Translations under genes and position numbers: made by a program
Part shown: positions 1 through 8,923 of the stretch, in pieces
Position numbering within the stretch: the stretch's first letter is position 1
Layout: each line of letters opens with the position of its first letter
Source: Thiomicrospira pelophila DSM 1534
Lineage (GTDB): Bacteria > Pseudomonadota > Gammaproteobacteria > Thiomicrospirales > Thiomicrospiraceae
Assembly (NCBI RefSeq): GCF_000711195.1
Contig: NZ_JOMR01000001.1
Location: forward strand, 310,001 to 374,000
Direction: 5' to 3'
Length of the DNA: 64,000 bases
The notes under the pieces: model-generated
Database searches by the model: none
Seen by the model: only the letters and a program-made list of their open reading frames with translations
Told to the model about the DNA's origin: nothing

Positions 1-3000
1 TTCGGCAATTACGCTCATATTAAACTTCTGTCCGAGTGACATAATGGCTTGTACCATTACGGCATCCATTTGATCGTGTACTAAATCGTGAATAAAGGAT
101 TGGTCGATCTTGATTTGCGATAGTGGAAGTTGCTTTAAATAAGCAAGTGATGAATAACCCGTTCCAAAATCATCCATTGAAAATTGTATACCTAATAAGC
201 GTAGCGCTTTCATTTTTGATATGGAGTCTTCCCGATGGCTTAATAGTACGCTTTCAGTGAGTTCGAGTTTTAACATGATTGGGTTGATTTGATATTGTGT
301 CACTAGCCGCTGTATTTGATCGACAAACAGAGGATGACGCAGTTGATTCGCGCTGATGTTGACAGCCAATTGAATTAAACAAAGTTTCGGGTCAAGCCGC
401 CATTCAGCTAGCTGTTTACAGGCGGTTTCTAGTACCCAGTTGCCTAAATTTAAAATTAGCCCCGTTTCTTCCGCGAGAGGGATAAACAGACTTGGTGGAA
501 CAAAGCCTCGCTGAGGATGTTGCCAGCGAAGTAAAGCTTCTGCTCCTAAAATACGACGCTGTGCATCCACTTGCGGTTGATAGTAAAGCTCTAATTGTTC
601 TTGCTCGATTGCTTTTCTCAAGTCTTGCTCTAAACTGGCACGTTCATCCAACTCGGTTTGCATATCTGGATCAAACAATCGTACTTCGTTACGACCAGAG
701 GCTTTGGCTTGGTACATCGCCATATCAGACCACTTAAGCAGATCTTCTAGTGATTTATCGTGATCCTGAAAAACTGTTAATCCCATACTGCTGCTGATGG
801 AATACTCAATTTTATCGGTGTCGTTATCGATCTCAATAAAATACACTTGCCCAAGCGATTCACGAATTTTTTCAGCAACTTGTTTGGCTTGCTGAGCGGC
901 TTTCATCGCTTGCGAATCTAACTCAGTAAGTAGAATAACAAACTCATCACCACCAAACCGAGCAACGGTATCACCACTTCGAACACACGCTTGAATTCGT
1001 TTAGCAACGTCTATGAGCAATCGGTCACCTATATGGTGACCATAACTATCATTCAGAACCTTAAAATGATCTAAGTCTAGAAATAATAGGGCCGCATGAA
1101 ATTGACGACGGTCAGTTTGTGCCATGACCGTTTCAAGTCGGTCGATTAGCAATCGTCTATTAGGTAGGTTAGTTAATGGGTCAAAAAAAGCCAGGTTTTG
1201 TATTTGTTGTTCGGCTAAACGTCGTTCAGTTATATCCTGCACAACCGCAACAAAGTTACGAATTTGATGTTGTTGATCTTTCACGGGGGTAATGGTGACT
1301 TCTTCATAATATAGGTCACCATTTTTATGAGTTTGTTGAAGCACTCCGTGCCAAACCTGCCCTTCTCGCACAACCTGTTGAATTTGTTCGTAGAGGGCTT
1401 TGTCATGGTCACTAACATCATCCGGATGATAAAGCAGTTTCCCCTTAATTTCGTTGCCACTATAACCTGTAAGTTGGCTATAGGCTTTATTAGCCCAAAT
1501 GATCACCCCTTTATGATCCGTGATAGCAATAGCATTGGCCGCATAGTTTAAAGCGGTGTCGTGTAATTTAAGACGTTCTTCAAACTGAACCCGGGATGTA
1601 CTGTCGTGAATGATCGAAAACAATCGTGTTTGGCCATTAATTTGTACGGGAGAAGAATGTACATCCACATAACGCAGTTTGCCATTAGAGAGTTTATGCG
1701 TAAACACAAAGTAATTACGTTGTTGCAACGCGGCTAAAGTACGTTCTTTAGCTAGCTCTTGCTCGCTAAGGATGTTAATTTGACTGAGATTCATATGTCT
1801 CAGTTGTTCAATTTTATAGCCATAAAAATCAGCCGCAGCTTGATTAGTATCAATGATTTCACCCGTTGGCGGGTCAATTAAAAGCATGGGGGAAGCGTGT
1901 TTTTCAAACATTTGTCGAAAGCGCTGCTCGCTTTCAAGTAAGTCATGTGTTCGACGTTCGACTAGGGTTTCTAAGTTTTGATTGACTGACAGGAGTTCAT
2001 GATTTAATTGTGCGCGCTCAAGCGCTACTCGATTAGCACGGCGGTTGTAATAAACCAAAAAACCGCTGAGTAGTATTAAAACCCCACCTAAGACAAGTAA
2101 GGCTGGAATAATACGAGCACCAAATCTATGAAAAATATCTTGCCAACCAAAATCTTCACGCGGCAAAACGTCGAGACGTAGCATGACCGCTTCAATAGGT
2201 TGATAATTGCCCGGTGGCGAAAAACCATAAATTTTTGCTTGTGCGGCTACCGGGTGGTCGGCCGATAAATTTAGCAAACTCATACTGACTTTTTTATTTA
2301 GGTTCGTATCAGTATCAGCACTAGCGGCGAATGGCCATTCAGGGTAGAGATCCGTCGAATGAACGTGTGGAAATCGACTATCTATTTTAGGTTGAATCAA
2401 TTTAATTTGAGACCAGCTCAATGAACCTTCTTTTATCATTGACTCGAGTACGCCTGTCCGTACAAAACCTACATCGGCTTCTTTATTTAATACCGCTTTC
2501 ACCACATTATCGTGTGGCATCCCAGTAAACAGTAACTTGTTAGGGCGACTATTCTGCTTATACATTTCCCAGCGTTGCATTAAGTAACCACCGAAAGAGT
2601 CTGGAAACGTCGCGGCGATGGTCACTTTTTCTAAATCAGACAATTCATTAAGCTTGTTATCTTCTGCACGACTAAAAATCACACCGCCGAATTCGGTCAC
2701 AGGTACGCCACCGGCAAGTGGCATTAATGTTAATAGTGCTTTTAAGTTGGTTTGATGATTAAGACGGGCAAAGTGCTGTGGATTAGTTAAGATATAATCA
2801 AGTGATTGGTTGGCCATTGCTTGATTAAAATCTTCGTAAAAGAATACTTTAAGGCGCCAATCATGTTCGGGTACTTCTTGGTTTAGGTAGTTTATGAGTG
2901 GTTGCCAGCGTTGTTGGGTTTGGGCAACCGAACGAAAAGCTAAGACACCGACATTAATTGTGTTTTTGATCGAGGGGGTTGAGTCGGCCATCACGCACGG

Positions 3001-3099
3001 GGATACACCTAATGTCCAGACAAGAGCTATCCATAGAGCTAGGTGTTTGAAATAGGACAAGCTTATCCCCCATAAACAATTAAAGTTCAAATTAAGCAT
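1..3099 (-). CDS. Sensor diguanylate cyclase/phosphodiesterase with periplasmic binding, PAS, GGDEF and EAL domains (3' partial)
   Basis: This frame is open from an ATG at 3099 to the window edge, giving 1033 residues without the C-terminus. A hydrophobic N-terminus (about 1-38) looks like a signal peptide. A region resembling PhnD/ABC substrate-binding proteins follows (about 45-310), then one membrane span (about 330-352). Two PAS domains (about 390-500 and 505-620) precede a GGDEF domain with an intact FGGDEF near residue 714. The EAL domain from about 820 shows GAEALLRW and DDFGTGYSSL, and the fragment ends in VIAE of the usual VIAEGVE motif. By family it should make or degrade cyclic di-GMP in response to a periplasmic ligand. 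The ligand and the dominant activity cannot be read from sequence. Confidence 0.9.
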   Translation of the reverse strand, partial: MLNLNFNCLWGISLSYFKHLALWIALVWTLGVSPCVMADSTPSIKNTINVGVLAFRSVAQTQQRWQPLINYLNQEVPEHDWRLKVFFYEDFNQAMANQSLDYILTNPQHFARLNHQTNLKALLTLMPLAGGVPVTEFGGVIFSRAEDNKLNELSDLEKVTIAATFPDSFGGYLMQRWEMYKQNSRPNKLLFTGMPHDNVVKAVLNKEADVGFVRTGVLESMIKEGSLSWSQIKLIQPKIDSRFPHVHSTDLYPEWPFAASADTDTNLNKKVSMSLLNLSADHPVAAQAKIYGFSPPGNYQPIEAVMLRLDVLPREDFGWQDIFHRFGARIIPALLVLGGVLILLSGFLVYYNRRANRVALERAQLNHELLSVNQNLETLVERRTHDLLESEQRFRQMFEKHASPMLLIDPPTGEIIDTNQAAADFYGYKIEQLRHMNLSQINILSEQELAKERTLAALQQRNYFVFTHKLSNGKLRYVDVHSSPVQINGQTRLFSIIHDSTSRVQFEERLKLHDTALNYAANAIAITDHKGVIIWANKAYSQLTGYSGNEIKGKLLYHPDDVSDHDKALYEQIQQVVREGQVWHGVLQQTHKNGDLYYEEVTITPVKDQQHQIRNFVAVVQDITERRLAEQQIQNLAFFDPLTNLPNRRLLIDRLETVMAQTDRRQFHAALLFLDLDHFKVLNDSYGHHIGDRLLIDVAKRIQACVRSGDTVARFGGDEFVILLTELDSQAMKAAQQAKQVAEKIRESLGQVYFIEIDNDTDKIEYSISSSMGLTVFQDHDKSLEDLLKWSDMAMYQAKASGRNEVRLFDPDMQTELDERASLEQDLRKAIEQEQLELYYQPQVDAQRRILGAEALLRWQHPQRGFVPPSLFIPLAEETGLILNLGNWVLETACKQLAEWRLDPKLCLIQLAVNISANQLRHPLFVDQIQRLVTQYQINPIMLKLELTESVLLSHREDSISKMKALRLLGIQFSMDDFGTGYSSLAYLKQLPLSQIKIDQSFIHDLVHDQMDAVMVQAIMSLGQKFNMSVIAE

Positions 3100-3317
3100 T
3101 TTGTAAGACCCTAAACGTCGAGTCAACTGCAAAAATGTTTTAAACTCAAGATTCATGATTTAACTTAAGTTTTCATTTGGATTATAAAGGCTTAAAGCCT
3201 AATGAGTATGATGCCTTTGATAAATCCTCAGGTTTAGGATTGTTGCATGCCATGATAAAACCTCTATCATATGAGTTCAGCTGACAAAGTCACGGCGTAA
3301 ACATTGGGAGCGTATTA

Positions 3318-4070
3318 ATGGCGCAGGGTTTAAGGTTTGGTCTAATCATAATAGGCGATGAGATTTTATCTTCAAAACGACAAGATCGACATTTGGCGAA
3401 CTTGAATGCGTTATTAAAACCTAGAGGTTTGGCCTTGAGTTGGGTGCGTATTTTGGGTGATGAAGCTGGCTTGCTAGTTGATACCTTAAAGCAATCTTTT
3501 AATAGCGGGGATGCGGTGTTTTGTTGTGGTGGAATTGGTGCAACGCCGGATGATCGCACACGCCAAAGTGCGGCCAAAGCCTTAAACTTAGCCTTAAAGC
3601 GGCACCCAAAAGCGGTGGCTGAAATTGAAGACCAATTTGGTGAGCTAGCTTATCCGCATCGAGTTCTTATGGCCGAATTTCCTGAGGGTTCTGACATTAT
3701 TCCCAATGCGTTTAATCGGGTTCCAGGCTTCTCGATTAAGCAGCATTATTTTATGCCCGGATTTCCGCAAATGACGCAACCCATGATGGAATGGGTGCTA
3801 GATACCTACTATGCCGATGCTAAACAAACACCAAGCGTTGAAAAAGCGATTCGTTTGTTGGATGGAGCAGAATCGGAATGGGTTGAGTTTATGGAAGCCT
3901 TTGAGCGCGAATACCCAAGCCTGCGCTTATTCAGTTTGCCACATATTTCTGTAGAGGGTCGCCGTACGATTGAGTTAGGGGTTGAGGGCGAACCACAGCT
4001 GGCTGAAGTGGGTTTGAACGCAATTTTGCATGAAGTAAACAAGCGCCAGCAGGCATGGGAACCGCTTTAA
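3318..4070 (+). CDS. MoCF_biosynth (MoaB/CinA-N-like) domain protein
   Basis: This 250-residue protein starts with a strand-loop segment (GLIIIGDEIL) and later has CCGGIGATPDDRT, which fits the GGxGxTPDD signature of molybdopterin-binding MoaB/Mog/CinA-N domains. The C-terminal third is family-specific and lacks the CinA deamidase domain. Stand-alone proteins of this type are usually annotated as competence/damage-inducible protein A-like or FAD-synthetase-like, and the exact reaction is uncertain. Its TAA stop directly abuts the ATG of the next gene, so the two are probably translationally coupled. Confidence 0.8.
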   Translation: MAQGLRFGLIIIGDEILSSKRQDRHLANLNALLKPRGLALSWVRILGDEAGLLVDTLKQSFNSGDAVFCCGGIGATPDDRTRQSAAKALNLALKRHPKAVAEIEDQFGELAYPHRVLMAEFPEGSDIIPNAFNRVPGFSIKQHYFMPGFPQMTQPMMEWVLDTYYADAKQTPSVEKAIRLLDGAESEWVEFMEAFEREYPSLRLFSLPHISVEGRRTIELGVEGEPQLAEVGLNAILHEVNKRQQAWEPL

Positions 4071-5246
4071 ATGCAGCAATACGATGTGGTGATTATTGGT
4101 GCAGGTGCCGCAGGTTTAATGTGCGCCGCTCAAGCAGGTTACCGAGGTCGTCAAGTACTTGTGCTTGATCATGCCCCCAAAGCAGCGGCCAAGATTCGTA
4201 TATCAGGGGGGGGCAAATGTAACTTTACTAACTTAAATGTAAAGCCCGAACATTACATTACTCAAAACCCTCACTTTGTTAAATCGGCCCTAGCCCGATA
4301 TCCCTCAAGTCAGTTTATTGAACTGGTTGAGCGTCACGCAATTGACTATGAGGAACGATCTCATGGCCAGTTATTTACCATGCAAGGCGCCGGTCAGATT
4401 ATTCAAATGCTGCGTCAAGAGTGCGATTGGGCAGAGGCGAAAATTCAGCTCAATACCCACATTCACAAGCTTGAGGCTCAGGCGGATGTTGGTTTTATCA
4501 TTCAGACATCTGAGGGCGATTATATGGCCCAATCGTTGGTGGTGGCGAGCGGCGGGCTGGCTTATCCTAAACTCAAAGCCAGCGACTTTGGCCATCGGAT
4601 CGCACAAAAGTTTGGCTTAAATGTGATGCCATCGCGACCAGGCCTGGTGCCTTTGGTTTTTAAGTCGAGTTGGAAAGATTGGTTTAGTGAATTAAGCGGC
4701 TTAAGTATGGAAGTGGAGATAAGGTCGGCTGGCCACATATTTCGCGAGGCAATGTTAGTTACGCATCACGGGATAAGTGGGCCGGTGGTGTTACAAACTT
4801 CAAATTATTGGCAGCCCGGCCAGCCGATAGAGATTAATTTATTGCCTGACAAAGATGTATTAGCTGAGCTAAAACAGCTTAAGTCTCAATCTCAAAGCCT
4901 GAACAAGTGGTTAAGTCAGTTAACTACTAAACGCTTCAGCCAGGCCTGGTTAGCTAAATATCCGCTCGACAAACCACTGGCCGAATGTACCGATAAAGAG
5001 CTAGAGGATTATGCATTAAGTTTAAGCCAATGGCGTCTTTACCCAGAAGATACAGCCGGGTACGATAAGGCCGAGGTATCCTTGGGCGGGGTCGACACCA
5101 ATGAGGTGTCATCCAAAACATTTGAGTCCTACAAACAACCAGGCCTGTATTTTATTGGTGAGGTGCTGGATGTGACCGGGCATTTGGGCGGGTATAATTT
5201 TCAGTGGGCTTGGGCATCCGCCGTAGCCTGCGCACAAGCTGTATAG
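4071..5246 (+). CDS. BaiN/HI0933-family FAD-dependent oxidoreductase (YhiN-like)
   Basis: This 391-residue flavoprotein has an N-terminal Rossmann dinucleotide-binding motif (VVIIGAGAAGLMCA). It is followed by the family-typical KIRISGGGKCNFTN segment near residue 45. The C-terminus carries GEVLDVTGHLGGYNFQWAWASA, the FAD-contacting end of this family. It abuts the upstream MoCF gene without a gap and is followed 8 bp later by a small hypothetical gene, so the three form a likely operon. The physiological substrate of this family in proteobacteria is not established. One copy of the 12-bp palindrome lies inside and encodes part of RPGLVP. Confidence 0.88.
   Translation: MQQYDVVIIGAGAAGLMCAAQAGYRGRQVLVLDHAPKAAAKIRISGGGKCNFTNLNVKPEHYITQNPHFVKSALARYPSSQFIELVERHAIDYEERSHGQLFTMQGAGQIIQMLRQECDWAEAKIQLNTHIHKLEAQADVGFIIQTSEGDYMAQSLVVASGGLAYPKLKASDFGHRIAQKFGLNVMPSRPGLVPLVFKSSWKDWFSELSGLSMEVEIRSAGHIFREAMLVTHHGISGPVVLQTSNYWQPGQPIEINLLPDKDVLAELKQLKSQSQSLNKWLSQLTTKRFSQAWLAKYPLDKPLAECTDKELEDYALSLSQWRLYPEDTAGYDKAEVSLGGVDTNEVSSKTFESYKQPGLYFIGEVLDVTGHLGGYNFQWAWASAVACAQAV
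4637..4648. repeat. ACCAGGCCTGGT palindrome, copy 1
   Basis: Exact 12-bp copy inside the BaiN-family gene, read in the frame that gives Pro-Gly-Leu-Val. A one-mismatch copy (GCCAGGCCTGGT) lies at 4939-4950 of the same gene. Confidence 0.95.
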
Positions 5247-5254
5247 GAGAGCAG

Positions 5255-5704
5255 ATGAATTTGTTGAATTTAAACACTGAAGATCGCGCTATTTTTGCCA
5301 AAACCTTGGCGACCTTGATTGGCGATCACAAGATGAATCCAAACGAAGTGTTTTTAAATGTTTTAGAAAGTACCGAAGCACCGGACATGAATTACTGGAT
5401 GAGCCTGGTTTTATTAGAAGAACACGGGGTAGATGGTCAGCAAGTGTTAGATAAAGATGCCGCAGGTGAAGATGTAAAGCCATTGCAAGCGGCTTGTTTA
5501 TTGCAGAATCTTGGCACCGTCGCCGCTTTGCTTGAAAAGCAAGCTTATCAGGGCAGTGTGGTCGATCGTGAATTTCAATTGGCTGCACGCATTGCATCCA
5601 AACACGAGGACCAAGCTTTACTGGGCGTGTTAATGAAATATGCGCAAGAGCGTAATGAACTTGAATGGATGATGAAAGCCTTGCAAGGCACACGGCTCCA
5701 GTAG
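5255..5704 (+). CDS. Hypothetical protein, all-helical, possibly ankyrin-like
   Basis: I choose the ATG at 5255 because AGGAGA lies just upstream at 5245-5250. The longer open frame from 5204 would overlap the flavoprotein gene. The 149-residue product is acidic and appears helical, with no signal peptide or membrane span. Repeated Leu/Ala-rich helix pairs (LQAACLLQNLGTVAALLEKQ and FQLAARIASKHEDQALLGV) suggest a solenoid such as ankyrin-type repeats, but I do not recognise the family. It is probably the last gene of the operon that begins at 3318. Confidence 0.65.
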   Translation: MNLLNLNTEDRAIFAKTLATLIGDHKMNPNEVFLNVLESTEAPDMNYWMSLVLLEEHGVDGQQVLDKDAAGEDVKPLQAACLLQNLGTVAALLEKQAYQGSVVDREFQLAARIASKHEDQALLGVLMKYAQERNELEWMMKALQGTRLQ

Positions 5705-5758
5705 TTGGAGGCCCTAGGTTTTTTATTATAGGACGTTCCTATTCTAGTGTAAGACGCG

Positions 5759-6256
5759 TTAGTCGAAACAGCTATAATTGCGTGTTGTACGATAAACACG
5801 GGCATCATGTGTGCGTTGTTGAGGGGGCATTTTAAATAAAGTCCATAGCAGCGTGTAATAACCAGCCGTTTCAAAATATTCTTCAAAAAATAGGCTGTAC
5901 TCATCTGTCAACCATCCTCGGTCAAATACACCGCCCATAAATAAAAAACTGGCTGCTAATAACATCATCCAAAAATATTGGCTTTTCATAAAGCACAAGC
6001 TGCTTTGCCATGCAAATATCAAATGCCGTAAGCTGTAAAAAATGAATGGTAAAAATATCAGTATCGTAATAATGGCTGAACCGGTTGGGCTCGTCATATA
6101 AATCAGCCAGCTAGGGAGTTCGGTGTCGCGCAGTTCTAGTTCTCTTAAGAAGAAGCCAACCCTCAATAAAGCAAAGCCAGTACTTAGGTAAATTAATTTT
6201 CTCTGTTTGTGGGCGAACGTATTTATCAAAGCCAATATAAAAGCTATTAGAATCAA
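5759..6256 (-). CDS. Small multi-pass membrane protein, N-terminus possibly disrupted
   Basis: The frame encodes about 165 residues with four likely membrane segments and a Cys-containing tail (YSCFD). The only near-canonical start is a TTG at 6256. The same frame stays open about 20 codons further upstream to 6316, reading like genuine protein (APDLAAENGLYENIQA), before a TAA at 6317-6319. An ATG at 6335 opens a different, overlapping frame. This is compatible with a small frameshift near the 5' end, or with a non-standard start. I do not recognise the family, and function is unknown. Confidence 0.5.
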   Translation of the reverse strand: MILIAFILALINTFAHKQRKLIYLSTGFALLRVGFFLRELELRDTELPSWLIYMTSPTGSAIITILIFLPFIFYSLRHLIFAWQSSLCFMKSQYFWMMLLAASFLFMGGVFDRGWLTDEYSLFFEEYFETAGYYTLLWTLFKMPPQQRTHDARVYRTTRNYSCFD

Positions 6257-6321
6257 TATGGCTTGAATGTTTTCGTATAGACCGTTTTCGGCCGCTAAGT
6301 CGGGCGCGCTGTAAATTTAAG

Positions 6322-6356
6322 ACTAAATCCAACATAAAAATTATGTTGGATTTAGT
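6322..6356. repeat. 16-bp perfect inverted repeat with 3-nt loop
   Basis: The arms 6322-6337 and 6341-6356 are exact reverse complements around an AAA loop. It sits at the 5' edge of the membrane-protein gene on the minus strand and 214 bp before the peroxiredoxin start. It is AT-rich and has no following T-run, so a classical terminator is unlikely. Confidence 0.8.
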
Positions 6357-6569
6357 AGAGTTCGAGAAGAGATTTGAGCGCTAGTGTCATATTTATTACA
6401 CAAATATGACAGAAAATTTAAAGTCAAACCTGGTCAATAGTTTTTAGCTATCAAAACTATTGATATATTTAAATTTACTAATTGAGACTGTATCGCTAAA
6501 CTAGCATCCAACCGAATAAGTCGGTTAAAATTTTTAGCTGATTTTTACACTTAACGATGGAGATAAAAC

Positions 6570-7307
6570 ATGGCATTACCAAATAAAGAAGGTCAACGCG
6601 TTCCTAACGTAACTTTCCCAACTCGCCAGAATGGTGATTGGGTTAATGTGACAACAGATGAGTTGTTTAAAGGTAAAACAGTTGTTGTATTCTCACTACC
6701 TGGTGCGTTTACGCCAACTTGTTCTTCAACCCACCTTCCACGTTACAACGAATTAGCGCCAGTATTTTTTGAAAATGGCGTAGACAGCATTGTATGTATG
6801 TCAGTAAACGACACGTTTGTAATGAACGAGTGGGCACAAGATCAAGAAGCGAACAATGTAGTTCTAATTCCTGATGGCAACGGCGAGTTTTCAGAAGGTA
6901 TGGGCATGCTGGTGGACAAAGCAAACCTTGGTTTTGGTAAGCGTTCATGGCGTTATTCGATGCTGGTAAAAGATGGCGTTGTTGAAAAAATGTTCATCGA
7001 ACCAGAAGTAGAAGGCGACCCATTTGAAGTGTCGGATGCCGACACCATGTTGAACTACATCAACCCAAGTGCGAAAAAGCCACCAGTTGCGACTATCTTC
7101 ACTAAAACAGGCTGCCCATTCTGTGCTAAAGCGAAAGCGGCACTAGAAGATGCAGGCATTAAGTATGAAGAAATCCTTATCAGCAACAGCGGCGTGACTT
7201 CACGTACTCTACGTGCTGTTGCGAATCGTGATACGGTACCTCAAGTGTTTATCGAAGGTAAACACATTGGTGGATCGGAAGAGTTGACGGCTTATCTTAA
7301 AAAATAA
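6570..7307 (+). CDS. Peroxiredoxin-glutaredoxin fusion protein (hybrid Prx5/Grx)
   Basis: This 245-residue protein joins a Prx5-type peroxiredoxin (about 1-165) to a C-terminal glutaredoxin (about 172-245). The peroxidatic cysteine lies in [14 protein letters not shown]. The Grx redox motif is CPFC within [12 protein letters not shown], with the conserved [17 protein letters not shown] segment. Such hybrids reduce hydroperoxides using glutathione through their own Grx domain. Glutathione reductase follows after a terminator, so enzyme and reductant-recycling gene are neighbours. The start is supported by ATGGAGAT upstream at 6557-6564. Confidence 0.95.
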   Translation: MALPNKEGQRVPNVTFPTRQNGDWVNVTTDELFKGKTVVVFSLPGAFTPTCSSTHLPRYNELAPVFFENGVDSIVCMSVNDTFVMNEWAQDQEANNVVLIPDGNGEFSEGMGMLVDKANLGFGKRSWRYSMLVKDGVVEKMFIEPEVEGDPFEVSDADTMLNYINPSAKKPPVATIFTKTGCPFCAKAKAALEDAGIKYEEILISNSGVTSRTLRAVANRDTVPQVFIEGKHIGGSEELTAYLKK

Positions 7308-7351
7308 GTTTTAATTGGCTCAGTCCATAATCACCAGGCTTGGTGGTTATC

Positions 7352-7375
7352 AAGGGAGCTTCGGCTCCCTTTTTT
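7352..7375 (+). terminator. Rho-independent terminator after the peroxiredoxin gene
   Basis: AAGGGAGC, a TTCG tetraloop and GCTCCCTT form an 8-bp stem followed by a T-run to 7375. A one-mismatch version of the window-wide palindrome (ACCAGGCTTGGT, 7333-7344) lies just before it. Confidence 0.92.
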
Positions 7376-7448
7376 CAACAAACTTGTTTTGTGTGGGATT
7401 AGTTTGAATCATAGACAAAACAGGTTTAAAAAGAAAGGATACACAACC

Positions 7449-8804
7449 ATGAAATATGATTACGATGTGATAGCGATTGGGGCCGGCAGTGGTGGTTTGT
7501 CGATTGTTGAACGTGCGTCAGAGTACGGCAAAAAATGCGCTGTGGTTGAAGCCAAAAAACTAGGCGGCACTTGTGTGAATATTGGATGTGTCCCTAAAAA
7601 AGTCATGTGGTTTGGTGCGCATATCGCTGAAGCTTTACGTGATGCGCCAGACTTTGGCTTTGATGTGGATGTTAAAAGCTTTTCTTGGTCAAAGCTGGTA
7701 GAAAAGCGTGAGCAATATATCCAGAACATTAATACCTGGTACAACGGCTACATGAAAGACTTGGGAGTGGATGTGTTGCAAGGCTGGGGCAGTTTTGTCG
7801 ATAACCACACGGTTGAAGTTGATGGTAAGAAATACACAGCTGAAACCATCGTGATTGCACCAGGTGGCGTACCCGATATCCCCCAGGATGTTGAAGGTGC
7901 TGAATTAGGTATCACATCAGATGGTTTCTTTGCTCTAAAAACGCAGCCTAAAAAGGTCGCCGTAATTGGTAGTGGCTACATAGGCGTTGAGTTAGCCGGT
8001 GTATTCCAAGCTTTAGGCACGGACGTGAGCTTATTAAGTCGTAAAGATCTAGTGTTGCGTGGTTTTGACGATATGATTCGTGAGAACTTAACCGATGCGA
8101 TGATTACCAGTGGCATACATAAAGAATACCATTTCCGGGTTGCGCGTATTTACCGCGCCGAAAACGGCAGTTTGACGGTAGAAAGTGAAGACGGTCAGCA
8201 CTTAGAAGGTTTTGATGAAGTGGTTTGGGCGGTAGGGCGTCGTAACTTAATTGAACCAATGAAAATTGAGAACGCGGGGTTAACCGCGCATTCAAAAGGC
8301 ATTATTGAAGTGGACGACGAACATCGTACCTCCGTTAATAATATCTTCGCAATTGGGGATGTGACGGGTCAGCCGCAATTAACACCGGTGGCGATCCGTG
8401 CGGGTCGTTTCTTGGCTGAGCGCTTATACAATAACAAACCGCACTTGAAGTTGGACTTGAATGCGGTGCCAACGGTTATTTTCTCTCACCCGCCAGTGGG
8501 AACAGTTGGCTTGGCGGAGCATGACGCGCGTGCGAAATACGGCGATGAGAATGTAAAAGTCTACACCTCGATTTTCACGCCGATGCGTTATGCCTTTACC
8601 GAGCACCAAATTAAAACCGCGCTAAAGTTGGTCGTGACCGGGCCGGAAGAGAAGGTCGTGGGCATTCACATTGTTGGCGATACAGCTGACGAAATGTTGC
8701 AAGGTTTTGCGGTAGCCGTACAAATGGGGGCGACTAAAGCCGACCTAGATGCGACCATAGCGATTCACCCTAGCTCGTCAGAAGAGTTGGTGACGATGCG
8801 CTAA
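7449..8804 (+). CDS. gor: Glutathione-disulfide reductase
   Basis: Starting at ATG 7449 (AAAGGA upstream) gives 451 residues, close to the 450 of the E. coli enzyme. The longer open frame from 7389 lacks a good start. The redox-active disulfide motif is [16 protein letters not shown] near residue 40, the glutathione-reductase form rather than the lipoamide-dehydrogenase form. Features include the N-terminal FAD motif ([10 protein letters not shown]), the NADPH-binding Rossmann motif ([13 protein letters not shown]) and the C-terminal HPSSSEE catalytic histidine region. It regenerates GSH from GSSG with NADPH and so can feed the Prx-Grx enzyme next to it. Confidence 0.95.
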   Translation: MKYDYDVIAIGAGSGGLSIVERASEYGKKCAVVEAKKLGGTCVNIGCVPKKVMWFGAHIAEALRDAPDFGFDVDVKSFSWSKLVEKREQYIQNINTWYNGYMKDLGVDVLQGWGSFVDNHTVEVDGKKYTAETIVIAPGGVPDIPQDVEGAELGITSDGFFALKTQPKKVAVIGSGYIGVELAGVFQALGTDVSLLSRKDLVLRGFDDMIRENLTDAMITSGIHKEYHFRVARIYRAENGSLTVESEDGQHLEGFDEVVWAVGRRNLIEPMKIENAGLTAHSKGIIEVDDEHRTSVNNIFAIGDVTGQPQLTPVAIRAGRFLAERLYNNKPHLKLDLNAVPTVIFSHPPVGTVGLAEHDARAKYGDENVKVYTSIFTPMRYAFTEHQIKTALKLVVTGPEEKVVGIHIVGDTADEMLQGFAVAVQMGATKADLDATIAIHPSSSEELVTMR

Positions 8805-8827
8805 GTCGTCGTAAGACTGTAAAAGTT

Positions 8828-8872
8828 AAAAAGCCCGCGGGATCAAATAGATGATCCCGCGGGCTTTTTTTT
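8828..8872 (+). terminator. Strong Rho-independent terminator after gor
   Basis: AAAAAGCCCGCGGGATCA (8828-8845) pairs with TGATCCCGCGGGCTTTTT (8852-8869) around a 6-nt loop, followed by further Ts. The A-run on the left arm means it could work in both directions. Confidence 0.95.
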
Positions 8873-8923
8873 GGTGAGTTTAAAATTAAGGTTATAATAG
8901 CTTAAAAATTAAGGACTCTTTTT

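Noticed and set aside
492-1551. Plus-strand open frames of 60-80 codons inside the GGDEF/EAL gene
   Set aside because: They are antisense to a strongly conserved multidomain protein with clear motifs, so they are shadows.
5204-5254. Extended N-terminus for the gene at 5255
   Set aside because: It would overlap the flavoprotein gene by over 40 bp, while a good AGGAGA site supports the ATG at 5255.
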